DNA from: Scatomorpha intestinigallinarum
GTDB taxonomy: Bacteria; Bacillota; Clostridia; Oscillospirales; Oscillospiraceae
Assembly (NCBI GenBank): GCA_018712225.1
Contig: DVHH01000055.1
Coordinates: 1 to 11,405, forward strand
DNA: 11,405 bases
Direction of reading: 5' to 3'
Both the position numbers and the translations under genes were made by a program. Positions within the stretch are counted from its first letter, which is position 1; each line of letters begins with the position of its first letter. This document shows, in pieces, positions 1 to 6,564 of the stretch. A model generated the notes under the pieces. That model saw only the letters and a program-made list of their open reading frames with translations. It searched no databases and had not been told where the DNA came from.

Positions 1-249
1 GTCAATACCGCCAAGTCCGCCTATGAAAACGAGCATTTCCGTTCCCGTGGCGACTGGGTCAAGTACGTGGACCAGACCTGCGGCAGCGAGATCGAGGCCT
101 TCGGCATCGCCCCGAAGATGAGCGAGACCCCGGGTCAGATCTGGCGCGGCGCCCCCAGCATGGGACAGGATACGGACAACATACTCAAGACCATCCTCGG
201 CTACGACGAGGCCAAGATAGCCGAGCTGCGCGGCAAAAAACTCATCTGA
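1..249 (+). CDS. CaiB/BaiF-type class III CoA-transferase, C-terminal fragment
   Basis: The reading frame is open from base 1 to a TGA at 247-249, giving the last 82 residues of a protein whose start lies outside the window. The tail shows the usual end of class III CoA-transferases: APKMSETPGQIWRGAP, then GQDT, then a GYDEAKIAEL segment. This matches the family's habit of ending with a conserved P-x-x-S-x-T-P-G segment, GQ(D/N)T and a short GY-(S/T/D)-x-x-x-I-x-x-L helix. Family members transfer CoA between carboxylic acids through an aspartyl-CoA intermediate; the catalytic Asp would be upstream and is not visible. The substrate is unknown. A strong terminator follows, so this gene belongs to a separate transcript from the cluster downstream, although a second enzyme of the same family occurs at 6622-7848. 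Family assignment is fairly firm; specificity is open. Confidence 0.85.
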   Translation, partial: VNTAKSAYENEHFRSRGDWVKYVDQTCGSEIEAFGIAPKMSETPGQIWRGAPSMGQDTDNILKTILGYDEAKIAELRGKKLI

Positions 250-265
250 GCACCCGAGATATGAC

Positions 266-299
266 AGGGCCCTCCCGGAAAACGGGAAGGCCCTATTTT
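266..299 (+). terminator. Rho-independent terminator after the partial CoA-transferase gene
   Basis: A 12-position stem (266-277 with 283-294) pairs completely except for one C-A mismatch, around a GAAAA loop. It is followed at once by ATTTTGATTTT. It starts 16 bp after the stop codon of the preceding gene and fits a classical intrinsic terminator that separates that gene from the IclR gene. Confidence 0.88.
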
Positions 300-320
300 G
301 ATTTTAGGTGGAAATTGCTG

Positions 321-349
321 TTGCCAAAGCGGCGCGCGCGTGATATCGT
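321..349 (+). promoter_or_regulatory. Candidate promoter of the IclR-family gene
   Basis: TTGCCA (321-326) and TATCGT (344-349) are separated by 17 bp. A TG dinucleotide one base before the second hexamer (341-342) makes it an extended -10 element. Transcription would begin near 356, leaving a leader of about 50 nt before the ATG at 409. The -10 hexamer matches the consensus only moderately, so this is a sensible candidate and not a certainty. Confidence 0.45.
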
Positions 350-408
350 TAATAGGCAGATAATCAATCTTGGGTGCGCATTTCGTTGAGATTCGCAGGG
401 GAGAATGT

Positions 409-1167
409 ATGGATGACGACAAAATCAAGGTAAAAAGCCTGAAGAAAGCGCTTGAAATATTGAACTGTTTCGAGGAAAAGCAGCCCCTTGGCGTGACGGA
501 GCTGAGCGAGCGCATGGGACTTTATAAGAGCAATGTACACAACATTCTCAGCACCTTTGAGGCCATGGGCTATGTCGAAAAGGACAAAGATACCGGGAAA
601 TACTACCTGGGCATGGGCGTCATACGCCTGGCACGCTCGGTGGAGGACAGGTTCAGCTTCCACGCCGTGGCCCGCCCGCTCATGCAGCAACTCGCGGATA
701 GGACAAATGAGACGGTGTATATAACCGTCCCCATGGGACGCTGTGTGTACTACCTGGACGCGGCGTATCCCGGTACCTCAAGTACACTCTTCGTTGGCAG
801 CATACGCTATGCCACGGGCTATATGCACGCCACGAGCAGCGGAAAGGCCATGTTGGCAAGCATGCCGGAGGAGGCGCTGAAAGAGTACTTGCGTCACCCG
901 TTGGAGAAGAGCACGGACATGACTATAACGGAGCCGGAACAGCTGGCCGCCGAAATAGAAGAAGTTCGCCGCCGTGGTTACGCAACTGACAACATGGAAA
1001 TGGACGTGGGAATTAATTGCGTCGGCGTCGCGATTCGCGACAGGAAGGGCGACGTCGTAGGAGCCCTGAGCGTGTCGGGACCCTCGCCACGTTTTTATGA
1101 GGAGCGCTTGCACCAGATAGCAGACATGCTCAAAGCCACTGTCAGAGAAATTGAGTGTAAAATTTAA
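409..1167 (+). CDS. IclR-family transcriptional regulator
   Basis: This is a 252-residue protein, the usual size for the family. Residues 8-70 form a winged helix-turn-helix. Within it, LYKSNVHNILSTFEAMGYV (38-56) matches the recognition helix pattern of IclR proteins (x-KST-x-x-R-L-L-x-T-L-x-x-x-G-Y). Residues from about 75 to 250 form the small-molecule effector domain, including the conserved Cys in GINCVGVAIRD (C204). I chose the ATG at 409 because AGGGGAG lies 5 bases upstream; a longer frame could open at a TTG at 370 but has no clear ribosome site. It sits directly upstream of, and in the same direction as, a large catabolic operon whose promoter region carries repeated dyads. It is therefore the natural local regulator, probably responding to the operon's substrate or a CoA or acid intermediate. 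Whether it represses or activates cannot be told from sequence. Confidence 0.93.
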   Translation: MDDDKIKVKSLKKALEILNCFEEKQPLGVTELSERMGLYKSNVHNILSTFEAMGYVEKDKDTGKYYLGMGVIRLARSVEDRFSFHAVARPLMQQLADRTNETVYITVPMGRCVYYLDAAYPGTSSTLFVGSIRYATGYMHATSSGKAMLASMPEEALKEYLRHPLEKSTDMTITEPEQLAAEIEEVRRRGYATDNMEMDVGINCVGVAIRDRKGDVVGALSVSGPSPRFYEERLHQIADMLKATVREIECKI

Positions 1168-1182
1168 CAATAAAATCTTTCG

Positions 1183-1225
1183 AAAACCGGCGTTTTTTGT
1201 CTTGACTGATGAAGATGCCGGTTTT
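1183..1225 (+). other. Hairpin overlapping the kor promoter; possible weak iclR terminator
   Basis: AAAACCGGC (1183-1191) pairs perfectly with GCCGGTTTT (1217-1225) around a 25-nt loop. The right arm ends in a short T-run, and the structure lies about 15 bp after the IclR stop codon, so it could end that transcript weakly. The -35 element of the kor promoter sits in its loop and the right arm fills most of the promoter spacer. The long loop makes it a poor intrinsic terminator. Confidence 0.35.
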
Positions 1226-1230
1226 ATAAT
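1202..1230 (+). promoter_or_regulatory. Near-consensus sigma70 promoter of the korDABC operon
   Basis: TTGACT (1202-1207) and a perfect TATAAT (1225-1230) are separated by exactly 17 bp. The predicted start is near 1237, giving a leader of about 130 nt before the korD start. It is one of the strongest promoter matches in the window. The start point coincides with the left edge of the first of two repeated dyads, so a bound regulator would compete with or block RNA polymerase. Confidence 0.8.
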
Positions 1231-1236
1231 AGCAAT

Positions 1237-1270
1237 ATAAAGAACGGCGTTCTGTAATACAGAATCTTTA
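1237..1270 (+). promoter_or_regulatory. Operator candidate, repeat copy 1
   Basis: This 34-nt unit begins ATAAAGAACG and contains AGAAC-GGC-GTTCT (1241-1253). That overlaps a perfect 15-bp palindrome, TTCTGTAATACAGAA (1250-1264). A related copy begins 76 bp downstream, with 25 of 34 positions identical. It covers the predicted transcription start of the kor promoter. Dyads of this size bind dimeric or tetrameric winged-helix regulators, and the IclR protein encoded next door is the obvious candidate. The DNA structure is seen directly; the protein assignment is inference. Confidence 0.6.
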
Positions 1271-1272
1271 TC

Positions 1273-1297
1273 CGTCCCGCCAAAAACGGCTGGGACG
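1273..1297 (+). other. Leader hairpin between the two operator repeats
   Basis: CGTCCCGCC (1273-1281) pairs with GGC (1288-1290) and GGGACG (1292-1297), with a single bulged T and an AAAAAC loop. An A-run follows, so it is not a terminator on this strand. It would form in the 5' leader of the kor mRNA if transcription starts near 1237. Its role is unknown; leader stabilisation is one possibility. Confidence 0.4.
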
Positions 1298-1312
1298 AAA
1301 AAATGTACTGCG

Positions 1313-1346
1313 ATAAAGAACGAAGTTCTATAATTACGAATTCTTG
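1313..1346 (+). promoter_or_regulatory. Operator candidate, repeat copy 2, with an embedded TATAAT
   Basis: This second copy of the 34-nt unit again starts ATAAAGAACG. It keeps both arms of AGAAC-N3-GTTCT (1317-1329), but the central three bases change from GGC to GAA. Conservation of the arms with a free spacer is what protein binding would preserve. The copy also contains a perfect TATAAT (1329-1334), though no good -35 lies 16-18 bp upstream of it. It ends just before the korD ribosome site, so a bound protein here could also hinder transcription through the leader. Confidence 0.55.
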
Positions 1347-1367
1347 GGACAGGAGGAACGATGGACT

Positions 1368-1568
1368 ATGGGCAAGGTCAAACTGAACACCAAAAAGTGC
1401 AAGGGCTGCTTCCTATGTGTCAGCGTTTGCCCGGTCAAGGCGCTGGCGCCCTCGGGCGAGCTCGGTGAGAAGGGCTACGAAGTTGTAAAGGCCGACGAAG
1501 AGAAGTGCATCGGATGCGGAATGTGCTACAGGATGTGTCCGGACTGCGTGATTGAAATAACTGACTGA
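1368..1568 (+). CDS. korD: 2-oxoacid:ferredoxin oxidoreductase, delta subunit (2x[4Fe-4S] ferredoxin)
   Basis: This 66-residue protein has two bacterial ferredoxin motifs. C11-C14-C17-C21 is followed by proline, and C47-C50-C53-C57 is also followed by proline. Each should bind a [4Fe-4S] cluster. It is the electron-transfer subunit that passes electrons from the thiamine centre of the Kor complex to soluble ferredoxin. The start at 1368 gives the usual MGKVKLN N-terminus, with AGGAGG (1351-1356) 11 bases upstream, a rather long gap. A nearer ATG at 1361 is out of frame and runs only about 35 codons. It is the first gene of the operon; the alpha subunit begins about 18 bp after its stop. Confidence 0.92.
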   Translation: MGKVKLNTKKCKGCFLCVSVCPVKALAPSGELGEKGYEVVKADEEKCIGCGMCYRMCPDCVIEITD

Positions 1569-1586
1569 GGAGGGAAGGTGAAGAAA

Positions 1587-2642
1587 ATGAGCAAGGTGCT
1601 AATGAAGGGCAACGAGGCCTTCGCCGAGTCCTGCATCAGGGCCGGATGCCGGTTTTTCAGCGGCTACCCCATAACCCCGCAGACTGAGATACTCGAATAC
1701 ATGTCCTGGCGCATGGAAGAGGTAGGCGGCGCGTTCATCCAGACGGAATCTGAGCTTGCGGGCGTGAATATGGCCTTCGGCGCGGCCAGCGCTGGCGCGA
1801 GGGCTCTGACGACCTCCGCCGGCCCCGGCTTCTCGCTGAAGCAGGAGGGCATCTCCTATCTGTGCGGCAGCGACGTGCCGGCGGTCATCGCTGACGTCAT
1901 GCGCATAGGCTCCGCCCTGGGCGACATCTTCCAGGGCCAGGGCGACTACTGGCAGCTCACCCGCGGCGGCGGCCACGGCGATTACAGGACCATCGTCCTC
2001 GCCCCCGCCTCCGTTCAGGAGAACGCCGACCTCGCATATCTGGCCTTCGACCTCGCTGAAAAGTACCGTCACCCGGTAATAATAGGCTCCGACGCCGCAA
2101 TAGGCCAGATGGCCGAGCCTGTCGAGCTGCACGAGATGCGTGAGCACAACATCGACGAGTTTGACTGGGCCGTTCACGGTCGCCGCAAGGGCGAAAAGCA
2201 GCGCGTCATTACCAACGTCTATTACCAGATGGGCGCGGACAACTACATGACCTACCTGCGTGAGAAGTACGCGCAGATAGAGGCCAACGAGCAGCGCTGG
2301 GAGAGCGTCTGCACAGAGGACGCGGAAATAGTCCTGGTGGCCTATGGCATCAGTTCCCGCGTCAGCAAGGAGGCCGTGAAGGTCGCGCGGCGGCGCGGCA
2401 TGAAGCTCGGCCTCATCCGGCCCATAACCCTCTGGCCGTTCCCGAAGAAGGCCTTCGACGCTCTGGGCGAGCAGGTCAAGGGCTTCCTCTGCGTCGAGAT
2501 GAGCATACTCGGCCAGATGCGTGACGACGTTGTGCTGGCCTGCGGCAACCGCCGCCCTGTTGAGGACTACGGCGAGTTCGCCAACGTCCCCTCCGTGGAC
2601 GTTATCCTTGAAATGGCCGGCGAAATGCTCAAGAAGTATTGA
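1587..2642 (+). CDS. korA: 2-oxoacid:ferredoxin oxidoreductase, alpha subunit
   Basis: This 351-residue protein covers the pyrimidine-binding half of the thiamine diphosphate site plus the transketolase C-terminal-like domain. GYPITPQTEI (26-35) and the TTSAGPGFSL segment around residues 75-84 are hallmarks of KorA/VorA/PorA proteins. Residues from about 245 carry the C-terminal domain (IVLVAYGISSRV). With the beta and gamma subunits it oxidatively decarboxylates a 2-oxoacid with CoA to acyl-CoA, CO2 and reduced ferredoxin in the cytoplasm. The family cannot be split into 2-oxoglutarate, branched-chain or aromatic specificity by eye, so the kor symbol is by family convention. I took the ATG at 1587; a GTG at 1578, closer to the AGGAGGG at 1568-1574, would add three residues. 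The stop codon lies 14 bp before the beta subunit start. Confidence 0.92.
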   Translation: MSKVLMKGNEAFAESCIRAGCRFFSGYPITPQTEILEYMSWRMEEVGGAFIQTESELAGVNMAFGAASAGARALTTSAGPGFSLKQEGISYLCGSDVPAVIADVMRIGSALGDIFQGQGDYWQLTRGGGHGDYRTIVLAPASVQENADLAYLAFDLAEKYRHPVIIGSDAAIGQMAEPVELHEMREHNIDEFDWAVHGRRKGEKQRVITNVYYQMGADNYMTYLREKYAQIEANEQRWESVCTEDAEIVLVAYGISSRVSKEAVKVARRRGMKLGLIRPITLWPFPKKAFDALGEQVKGFLCVEMSILGQMRDDVVLACGNRRPVEDYGEFANVPSVDVILEMAGEMLKKY

Positions 2643-2656
2643 GGGAGGGATGCAGC

Positions 2657-3397
2657 ATGAAACTGAAGGCGCCAAGCACAATATTTGCAGACAGCACCGC
2701 GGGCTGGTGCCCGGGCTGCGGACACGGCATAATCGTGCGTCTGCTGGCCGAAGCGGTGGAGTCGCTCGGCATCGAGGAGAGGCTCGTCCTCGTCGTTGAC
2801 GTGGCCTGCGGCTCGCTGGCCGTCAACTGCATAGAGTTCAACAACATCGGCACCGCCCACGGGCGGCCCATCATCACGGCGGCCGGCGTGAAGCGCGCCC
2901 GCCCGGACGAGATAGTGGTGGCCCATGCTGGCGACGGCTCGGCCTACAGCATAGGCACCGAGAGCACCATCCATTGCGCCCTGCGCAATGAGAACATACT
3001 GGCCCTCGTCGTAAATAACGGCGTGTTCGGCATGACCGGTGGCCAGATGTCGCCCGAGTCCCTGCCGGGGCAGAAGACGACCTCGTCCCCCAAGGGCAGG
3101 GATATTCAGAAAAACGGCCGCCCCTTCGACGTTGTAAAGACCCTGGGCCAGTACGACATAGCGTATCTTGCCAGAGGCTCCGTAGACAGCCCGAAGGAGG
3201 TCATGCGCACTGGGGCGATGATAAAGAAGGCCCTGCAAAAGCAGATGAACGGCGAGGGCTTCTGCCTGGTCGAAGTGCTCAGCCCCTGTCCCACCAACTG
3301 GGGCCTCGACCCGGTTGGCGCGATGAAGCACATCCGCGAGAAGATGGTCGAGTATTATCCCCTTGGTGAGTTCATTGATAAAGGAGGCAACGGCTGA
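2657..3397 (+). CDS. korB: 2-oxoacid:ferredoxin oxidoreductase, beta subunit (TPP-binding)
   Basis: This 246-residue protein holds the pyrophosphate-binding half of the thiamine diphosphate site. GDG at 92-94 is followed 25 residues later by NN (120-121), then GVFGMTGGQ, the classic thiamine motif of this family. Cysteines C18 and C21 (WCPGCGHG), C51 (ACGS) and C211 (SPCPTNWG) match the four positions that hold a [4Fe-4S] cluster in KorB/VorB-type beta subunits. The ATG at 2657 is preceded by AGGGAGG (2642-2648); a TTG at 2639 is less likely. The stop overlaps the first base of the gamma subunit start (TGATG), suggesting coupled translation of a stoichiometric complex. Confidence 0.94.
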   Translation: MKLKAPSTIFADSTAGWCPGCGHGIIVRLLAEAVESLGIEERLVLVVDVACGSLAVNCIEFNNIGTAHGRPIITAAGVKRARPDEIVVAHAGDGSAYSIGTESTIHCALRNENILALVVNNGVFGMTGGQMSPESLPGQKTTSSPKGRDIQKNGRPFDVVKTLGQYDIAYLARGSVDSPKEVMRTGAMIKKALQKQMNGEGFCLVEVLSPCPTNWGLDPVGAMKHIREKMVEYYPLGEFIDKGGNG

Positions 3398-3948
3398 TGG
3401 TTGAGATAATTTGCTCGGGCTTCGGCGGCCAGGGCGTGCTCGTAGCGGGCACGATAATAGCGGACGCGGGCATGGAGCAGGGGAAGAACGTGACCTGGTA
3501 TCCCTCTTACGGCTCCGAGATGCGCGGCGGCACCGCCAACTGCAACGTCAAGATAAGCGACGAGGAGATAGCGAGCCCCTACTGCGACCAGCTGGACATC
3601 CTCTTCACGCTCAACGACGCGGCGATCGACAAGTTTGAGAGCCAGCTGCGCCCCGGCGGGCTGCTGTTGGTCAACAGCGACCTCGCCCGTCCCGACAGAG
3701 TGTACCGCGACGACATCGTTGTCGTCAAGGTCCCGGCCAACGAGACGGCCGCGGAGATAGGCAACACGCGCGGCACGAATATTGTCATGCTCGGCGCGAT
3801 GTCCGAGGCCTCGCCCTACTTTGATAAGGATTACATGCGCGGGGCGATAGACCACTATTTTGCCAAGAAGGGTAAAGTCAACGCGAAGAACGCCGTCTGC
3901 TTTGACCGCGGCGCGGAGATAGCCGCGGAGCAGCTCAAGAAGGGCTGA
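3397..3948 (+). CDS. korC: 2-oxoacid:ferredoxin oxidoreductase, gamma subunit
   Basis: This 183-residue protein is of the pyruvate/ketoisovalerate oxidoreductase gamma family. It opens with the CoA-binding-associated GFGGQGV motif (8-14) and has YGSEMRGGTA (38-47), both near-invariant in this family. It completes the D-A-B-C subunit set of a four-protein complex. An AAGGAGG at 3381-3387, inside the end of korB, serves its ATG at 3397, which shares one base with the korB stop. About 105 bp with a strong hairpin separate it from the transporter gene that follows. Confidence 0.93.
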   Translation: MVEIICSGFGGQGVLVAGTIIADAGMEQGKNVTWYPSYGSEMRGGTANCNVKISDEEIASPYCDQLDILFTLNDAAIDKFESQLRPGGLLLVNSDLARPDRVYRDDIVVVKVPANETAAEIGNTRGTNIVMLGAMSEASPYFDKDYMRGAIDHYFAKKGKVNAKNAVCFDRGAEIAAEQLKKG

Positions 3949-3961
3949 CAAGGCGCGGCGG

Positions 3962-3999
3962 CCCCACGCGCCGCCTGTGGAGGGACACGGCGCGTGGGG
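3962..3999 (+). other. Strong intercistronic hairpin between korC and the SSS transporter gene
   Basis: A perfect 12-bp GC-rich stem (3962-3973 with 3988-3999) encloses a 14-nt loop. There is no T-run after it, so it is not a typical intrinsic terminator. Overlapping upstream sequence can form rival pairings: GGCGCG 3952-3957 with CGCGCC 3967-3972, and GGCGGC 3957-3962 with GCCGCC 3970-3975. It may protect the korDABC message from 3' decay or lower expression of downstream genes; both are inferences. Confidence 0.6.
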
Positions 4000-4053
4000 T
4001 ATGGATATGGGAAATAAGGATTTAGGCAAACGACAACAGTGGGAGGAGAAGTA

Positions 4054-5511
4054 ATGGGACAAATATGTCTTGTTGACATCGTCATAATAGTTGTCTACTT
4101 TGCCATCATGGCCATTTTGGGAGTAGTGGCATGGAAACGCAACAAGACCAGCGAGGACTATTTCGTGGCGGGCAAATCTCTCGGCACCTTCTCGCTCGCA
4201 GCGATGTGGCTGTCCTCCTGGATAGGCGGTGCGTCCATCGTGGGCACGTCCACGAACGGATACGACTACGGCGTTTCGGGAGTTTGGTACGTCGGCATAC
4301 TGGGCATAGGCACATTCATTTTCGGCATGACCTTCTCCAAGCTGACAAAGCGCCTCGGGGAGAGGCTGCACGATATCACATATCCGGCGCTCATTTCGAG
4401 CAGATACGACAACCGCGCCGGAGCCGTTGTCATCGTGTGCTGTTTTCTGGCCAATATCGGCTTTCTCTCAAGCCAGCTCGTCGCGATGGGCAGCATGCTC
4501 AGCACGATAACCGGCTGGGAGACCTCGACCTGCTTTATAATCAGCACTGCCATCACGATAGCATATTCCGCTATCGGCGGCCTCTTGGCGATAACCTACA
4601 CCACCTGGGTGCAGTTCATACTCATAATCATTGGCACGGTGATTCTCGGAGTTCCGCTCTCCGCGCACGCCATCGGCGGCTTCAACGAGGTGGCAACGCT
4701 GCCTGCGGAATGGTTTGACATAGGCAGATACGGCTGGCCGACCATAATCGCGCTGGCTGTGAGCTCGATATTCTCGTTTTATACCAGCATGGACAGCTAT
4801 ACGCGCTGCTTTGCGGCCAAGAGCGCCAAGGTCGCTCGGAACGGCGCCCTCTGGGCGGCGCTGGGCGTGCTGTTCATAGCCTTCGGCGCGACTTACATGG
4901 GCATGGCGGCCCGCGTGCTGATGCCGGAGCTCCCGGCCGGCAGCTCTGCTTACGCCGCAATGGTCGTGTCGTATTTCCCGAAGGGCATATCCGGACTTGT
5001 GCTCGTCGGTGTGTTTGCAGCTATAATGTCCACGGGCGTCGTGTGCATCAACTGCTGTGCGGCCAACATCAGCGTGGACGTCTACAAGGCCCGCATAAAC
5101 CCCAAGGCCCCCGACAGGCGCGTGAAGCTCCTCGGCATGGTAAGCTCTCTCGCCGTTGGCGTAGTGGGCGCGCTGCTGGCCTGGTGGAAATATGACATTG
5201 TGGACCTGCTGCTGCTTGCTTTCACCTTCCAGGCCTCCTCGCTGTTTTTCCCGACGGTGCTGGGCATGTTCTGGAAGAAGCCGACTGCGAAGGCGGCCTA
5301 CGTCAGCATGGTAGTCTCGCTGGTGGTCGTGCTTGTCTGGCTCATAGGCGACGGCATGGGTTGGGGCGCGATATTCGCTACCGACGCGCTCTGGCCGGGC
5401 CTTGCCTCTTCGGGCATAGTGTTCGTGCTCATGACCCTGTTCGGCAAGCCGACAGCGCTGGATGTGGAGCGCGCGGAAAACTTCTGCGCACACTCAGCGG
5501 AAGACGTTTGA
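4054..5511 (+). CDS. Sodium:solute symporter family (SSS) transporter
   Basis: This 485-residue, very hydrophobic protein has about 13 predicted membrane spans, starting with residues 4-27. The early segment KTSEDYFVAGKSLG is the typical loop after the first span in SSS proteins, and TDIFTYPAL-like signals are replaced here by HDITYPALISSRYD. In the span around residue 320-345, AAIMST (S326, T327) matches the serine-threonine pair that coordinates Na+ in PutP and vSGLT, followed by DVYK as in the family. It should import a carboxylate, amino acid or similar solute with Na+. The substrate is unknown but presumably feeds the neighbouring 2-oxo/2-hydroxyacid enzymes. The ATG at 4054 is supported by GGGAGGAG at 4041-4048; a GTG at 4039 would overlap that ribosome site. 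The segment after S326-T327 is unusually cysteine-rich (C331, C334, C335). Confidence 0.9.
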   Translation: MGQICLVDIVIIVVYFAIMAILGVVAWKRNKTSEDYFVAGKSLGTFSLAAMWLSSWIGGASIVGTSTNGYDYGVSGVWYVGILGIGTFIFGMTFSKLTKRLGERLHDITYPALISSRYDNRAGAVVIVCCFLANIGFLSSQLVAMGSMLSTITGWETSTCFIISTAITIAYSAIGGLLAITYTTWVQFILIIIGTVILGVPLSAHAIGGFNEVATLPAEWFDIGRYGWPTIIALAVSSIFSFYTSMDSYTRCFAAKSAKVARNGALWAALGVLFIAFGATYMGMAARVLMPELPAGSSAYAAMVVSYFPKGISGLVLVGVFAAIMSTGVVCINCCAANISVDVYKARINPKAPDRRVKLLGMVSSLAVGVVGALLAWWKYDIVDLLLLAFTFQASSLFFPTVLGMFWKKPTAKAAYVSMVVSLVVVLVWLIGDGMGWGAIFATDALWPGLASSGIVFVLMTLFGKPTALDVERAENFCAHSAEDV

Positions 5512-5525
5512 AAACCCGTACTAAA

Positions 5526-5538
5526 GGCGCCGAGCGCC
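5526..5538 (+). other. Small GC hairpin upstream of the 2-hydroxyacid dehydrogenase gene
   Basis: GGCGC (5526-5530) pairs with GCGCC (5534-5538) around a CGA loop, in the 55-bp gap after the symporter gene. No T-run follows. It is short and may have no function. Confidence 0.25.
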
Positions 5539-5566
5539 GCAATTATATCAAAAGGAGATGCAGTAC

Positions 5567-6556
5567 ATGAAAATCGTACTTACCGAAGTCCCGTTCACAA
5601 AGGACCGCGACATGCACGTCGAGCGCGAAGTATGCCCCGAGGGCTCCGAGCTCGTAGTCGCCGTATACGACGAGCACAGCGACAATAACGACGCCTTTTA
5701 TGAGGCCATAGCCGACGCTGACGTCATAGTGAACAGCTACGTCTACTTCGGCAAGAAGGAGATAGACGCCCTCAAGAAGTGCAAGGTAATATCCTTCCAG
5801 TCCACGGGCTACAACGAAGTTGACCTTGAGTACGCCGAGGAGAAGGGCGTGGCGGTCGTCTCCATCCTGGATTACTGCACGCAGGAGACGGCGGAGAACG
5901 CCTTTGCCATGATGCTCTGCCTCCAGAGGGCCATCCGCATCTACGACCGCAGCGTCCAGGTGGACAAGGAGTGGAACTACCTTGCTGCCCAGCACCTGCA
6001 GAGGATAGAGGGCCAGACCATGGGCATCGTCGGCCTGGGCCGCATAGGGCAGTCCGTGGCGCGCAAGGCGCACGGCTTCGACATGCGCGTCATCGCCTAC
6101 GACCCCTTCCTGCCGCCGGAGATAGCTGAGGGCATAGGCGTGCAGCTCGTGGACCTCGACACCCTGCTGGCCGAGTCGGACGTTGTCTCCATCCACATGA
6201 ACCTCACCAAGGACAACTACCACATGTTCAACAAGGAAGTCTTCAAAAAGATGAAGAAGCGTCCTATAATCATCAACGAGGGCCGCGGCCCCATGATCTG
6301 CGAAGAGGACCTGCTCTGGGCGCTCAACGAGGGCCTGGTGCGCGCAGCCGGCCTCGATATGCTTGAGTCCGAGAACCCGGACCTCTCGGAGTGCAAGCTG
6401 CTGGGCCGTGACGATGTGCTGCTCATGCCTCACTGCGGATATTTCTCGGATACCTCGGATTACCTCGTTTCCAAGCTGTCCATGGAAAACGGAATAAACT
6501 ATTTTAACGGCGACTACGACAAGGTCAAGGTTCTCCGCAACAACGTCAAGCACTGA
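5567..6556 (+). CDS. D-isomer-specific 2-hydroxyacid dehydrogenase, NAD-dependent
   Basis: This 329-residue protein has the full architecture of the D-2-hydroxyacid dehydrogenase family: an N-terminal catalytic lobe, a central Rossmann domain (about 100-285) and return to the catalytic lobe. The nucleotide motif GLGRIG (156-161) is followed by D179, which favours NAD over NADP. The catalytic triad is present: R240 in NEGRG, E269 before NP, and H289 in MPHCGY, with the family's usual R-to-E spacing of 29. It interconverts a 2-oxoacid and a D-2-hydroxyacid in the cytoplasm. Candidates include D-lactate-like, branched-chain or aromatic 2-hydroxyacids, or glyoxylate/hydroxypyruvate; sequence alone does not decide. 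The ATG at 5567 has AAAGGAG (5551-5557) at a good distance, whereas the ATG at 5558 abuts it. Its place before a FldA/HadA-like CoA-transferase recalls the LdhA-HadA pair of Clostridioides difficile. Confidence 0.92.
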   Translation: MKIVLTEVPFTKDRDMHVEREVCPEGSELVVAVYDEHSDNNDAFYEAIADADVIVNSYVYFGKKEIDALKKCKVISFQSTGYNEVDLEYAEEKGVAVVSILDYCTQETAENAFAMMLCLQRAIRIYDRSVQVDKEWNYLAAQHLQRIEGQTMGIVGLGRIGQSVARKAHGFDMRVIAYDPFLPPEIAEGIGVQLVDLDTLLAESDVVSIHMNLTKDNYHMFNKEVFKKMKKRPIIINEGRGPMICEEDLLWALNEGLVRAAGLDMLESENPDLSECKLLGRDDVLLMPHCGYFSDTSDYLVSKLSMENGINYFNGDYDKVKVLRNNVKH

Positions 6557-6564
6557 GCTGCAAG

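Noticed and set aside
1273..1297. Hairpin before an A-run considered as an intrinsic terminator
   Set aside because: The tail is A-rich, not T-rich, on the plus strand. On the minus strand no T-run follows the stem, so it does not qualify on either strand.
1361..1468. ATG at 1361, close to the AGGAGG ribosome site, opening a short ORF before korD
   Set aside because: It is out of frame with the ferredoxin and stops after about 35 codons with no recognisable motif. The frame from 1368 has all eight cluster cysteines.
1599..2681. Long antisense ORF (360 codons) opposite korA
   Set aside because: It is a shadow of a strongly biased GC-rich codon pattern. Its translation has no family resemblance, while the plus strand encodes a clear KorA.
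3355..4371. Long antisense ORF (338 codons) opposite korC and the symporter start
   Set aside because: It spans two real genes and the hairpin between them. Its translation looks like reversed coding sequence, without domains or a plausible ribosome site.
4131..4718. Plus-strand ORF (195 codons) in another frame within the symporter gene
   Set aside because: Arg/His-rich and low in hydrophobic residues. The symporter frame over the same bases has clear membrane spans and a ribosome site.
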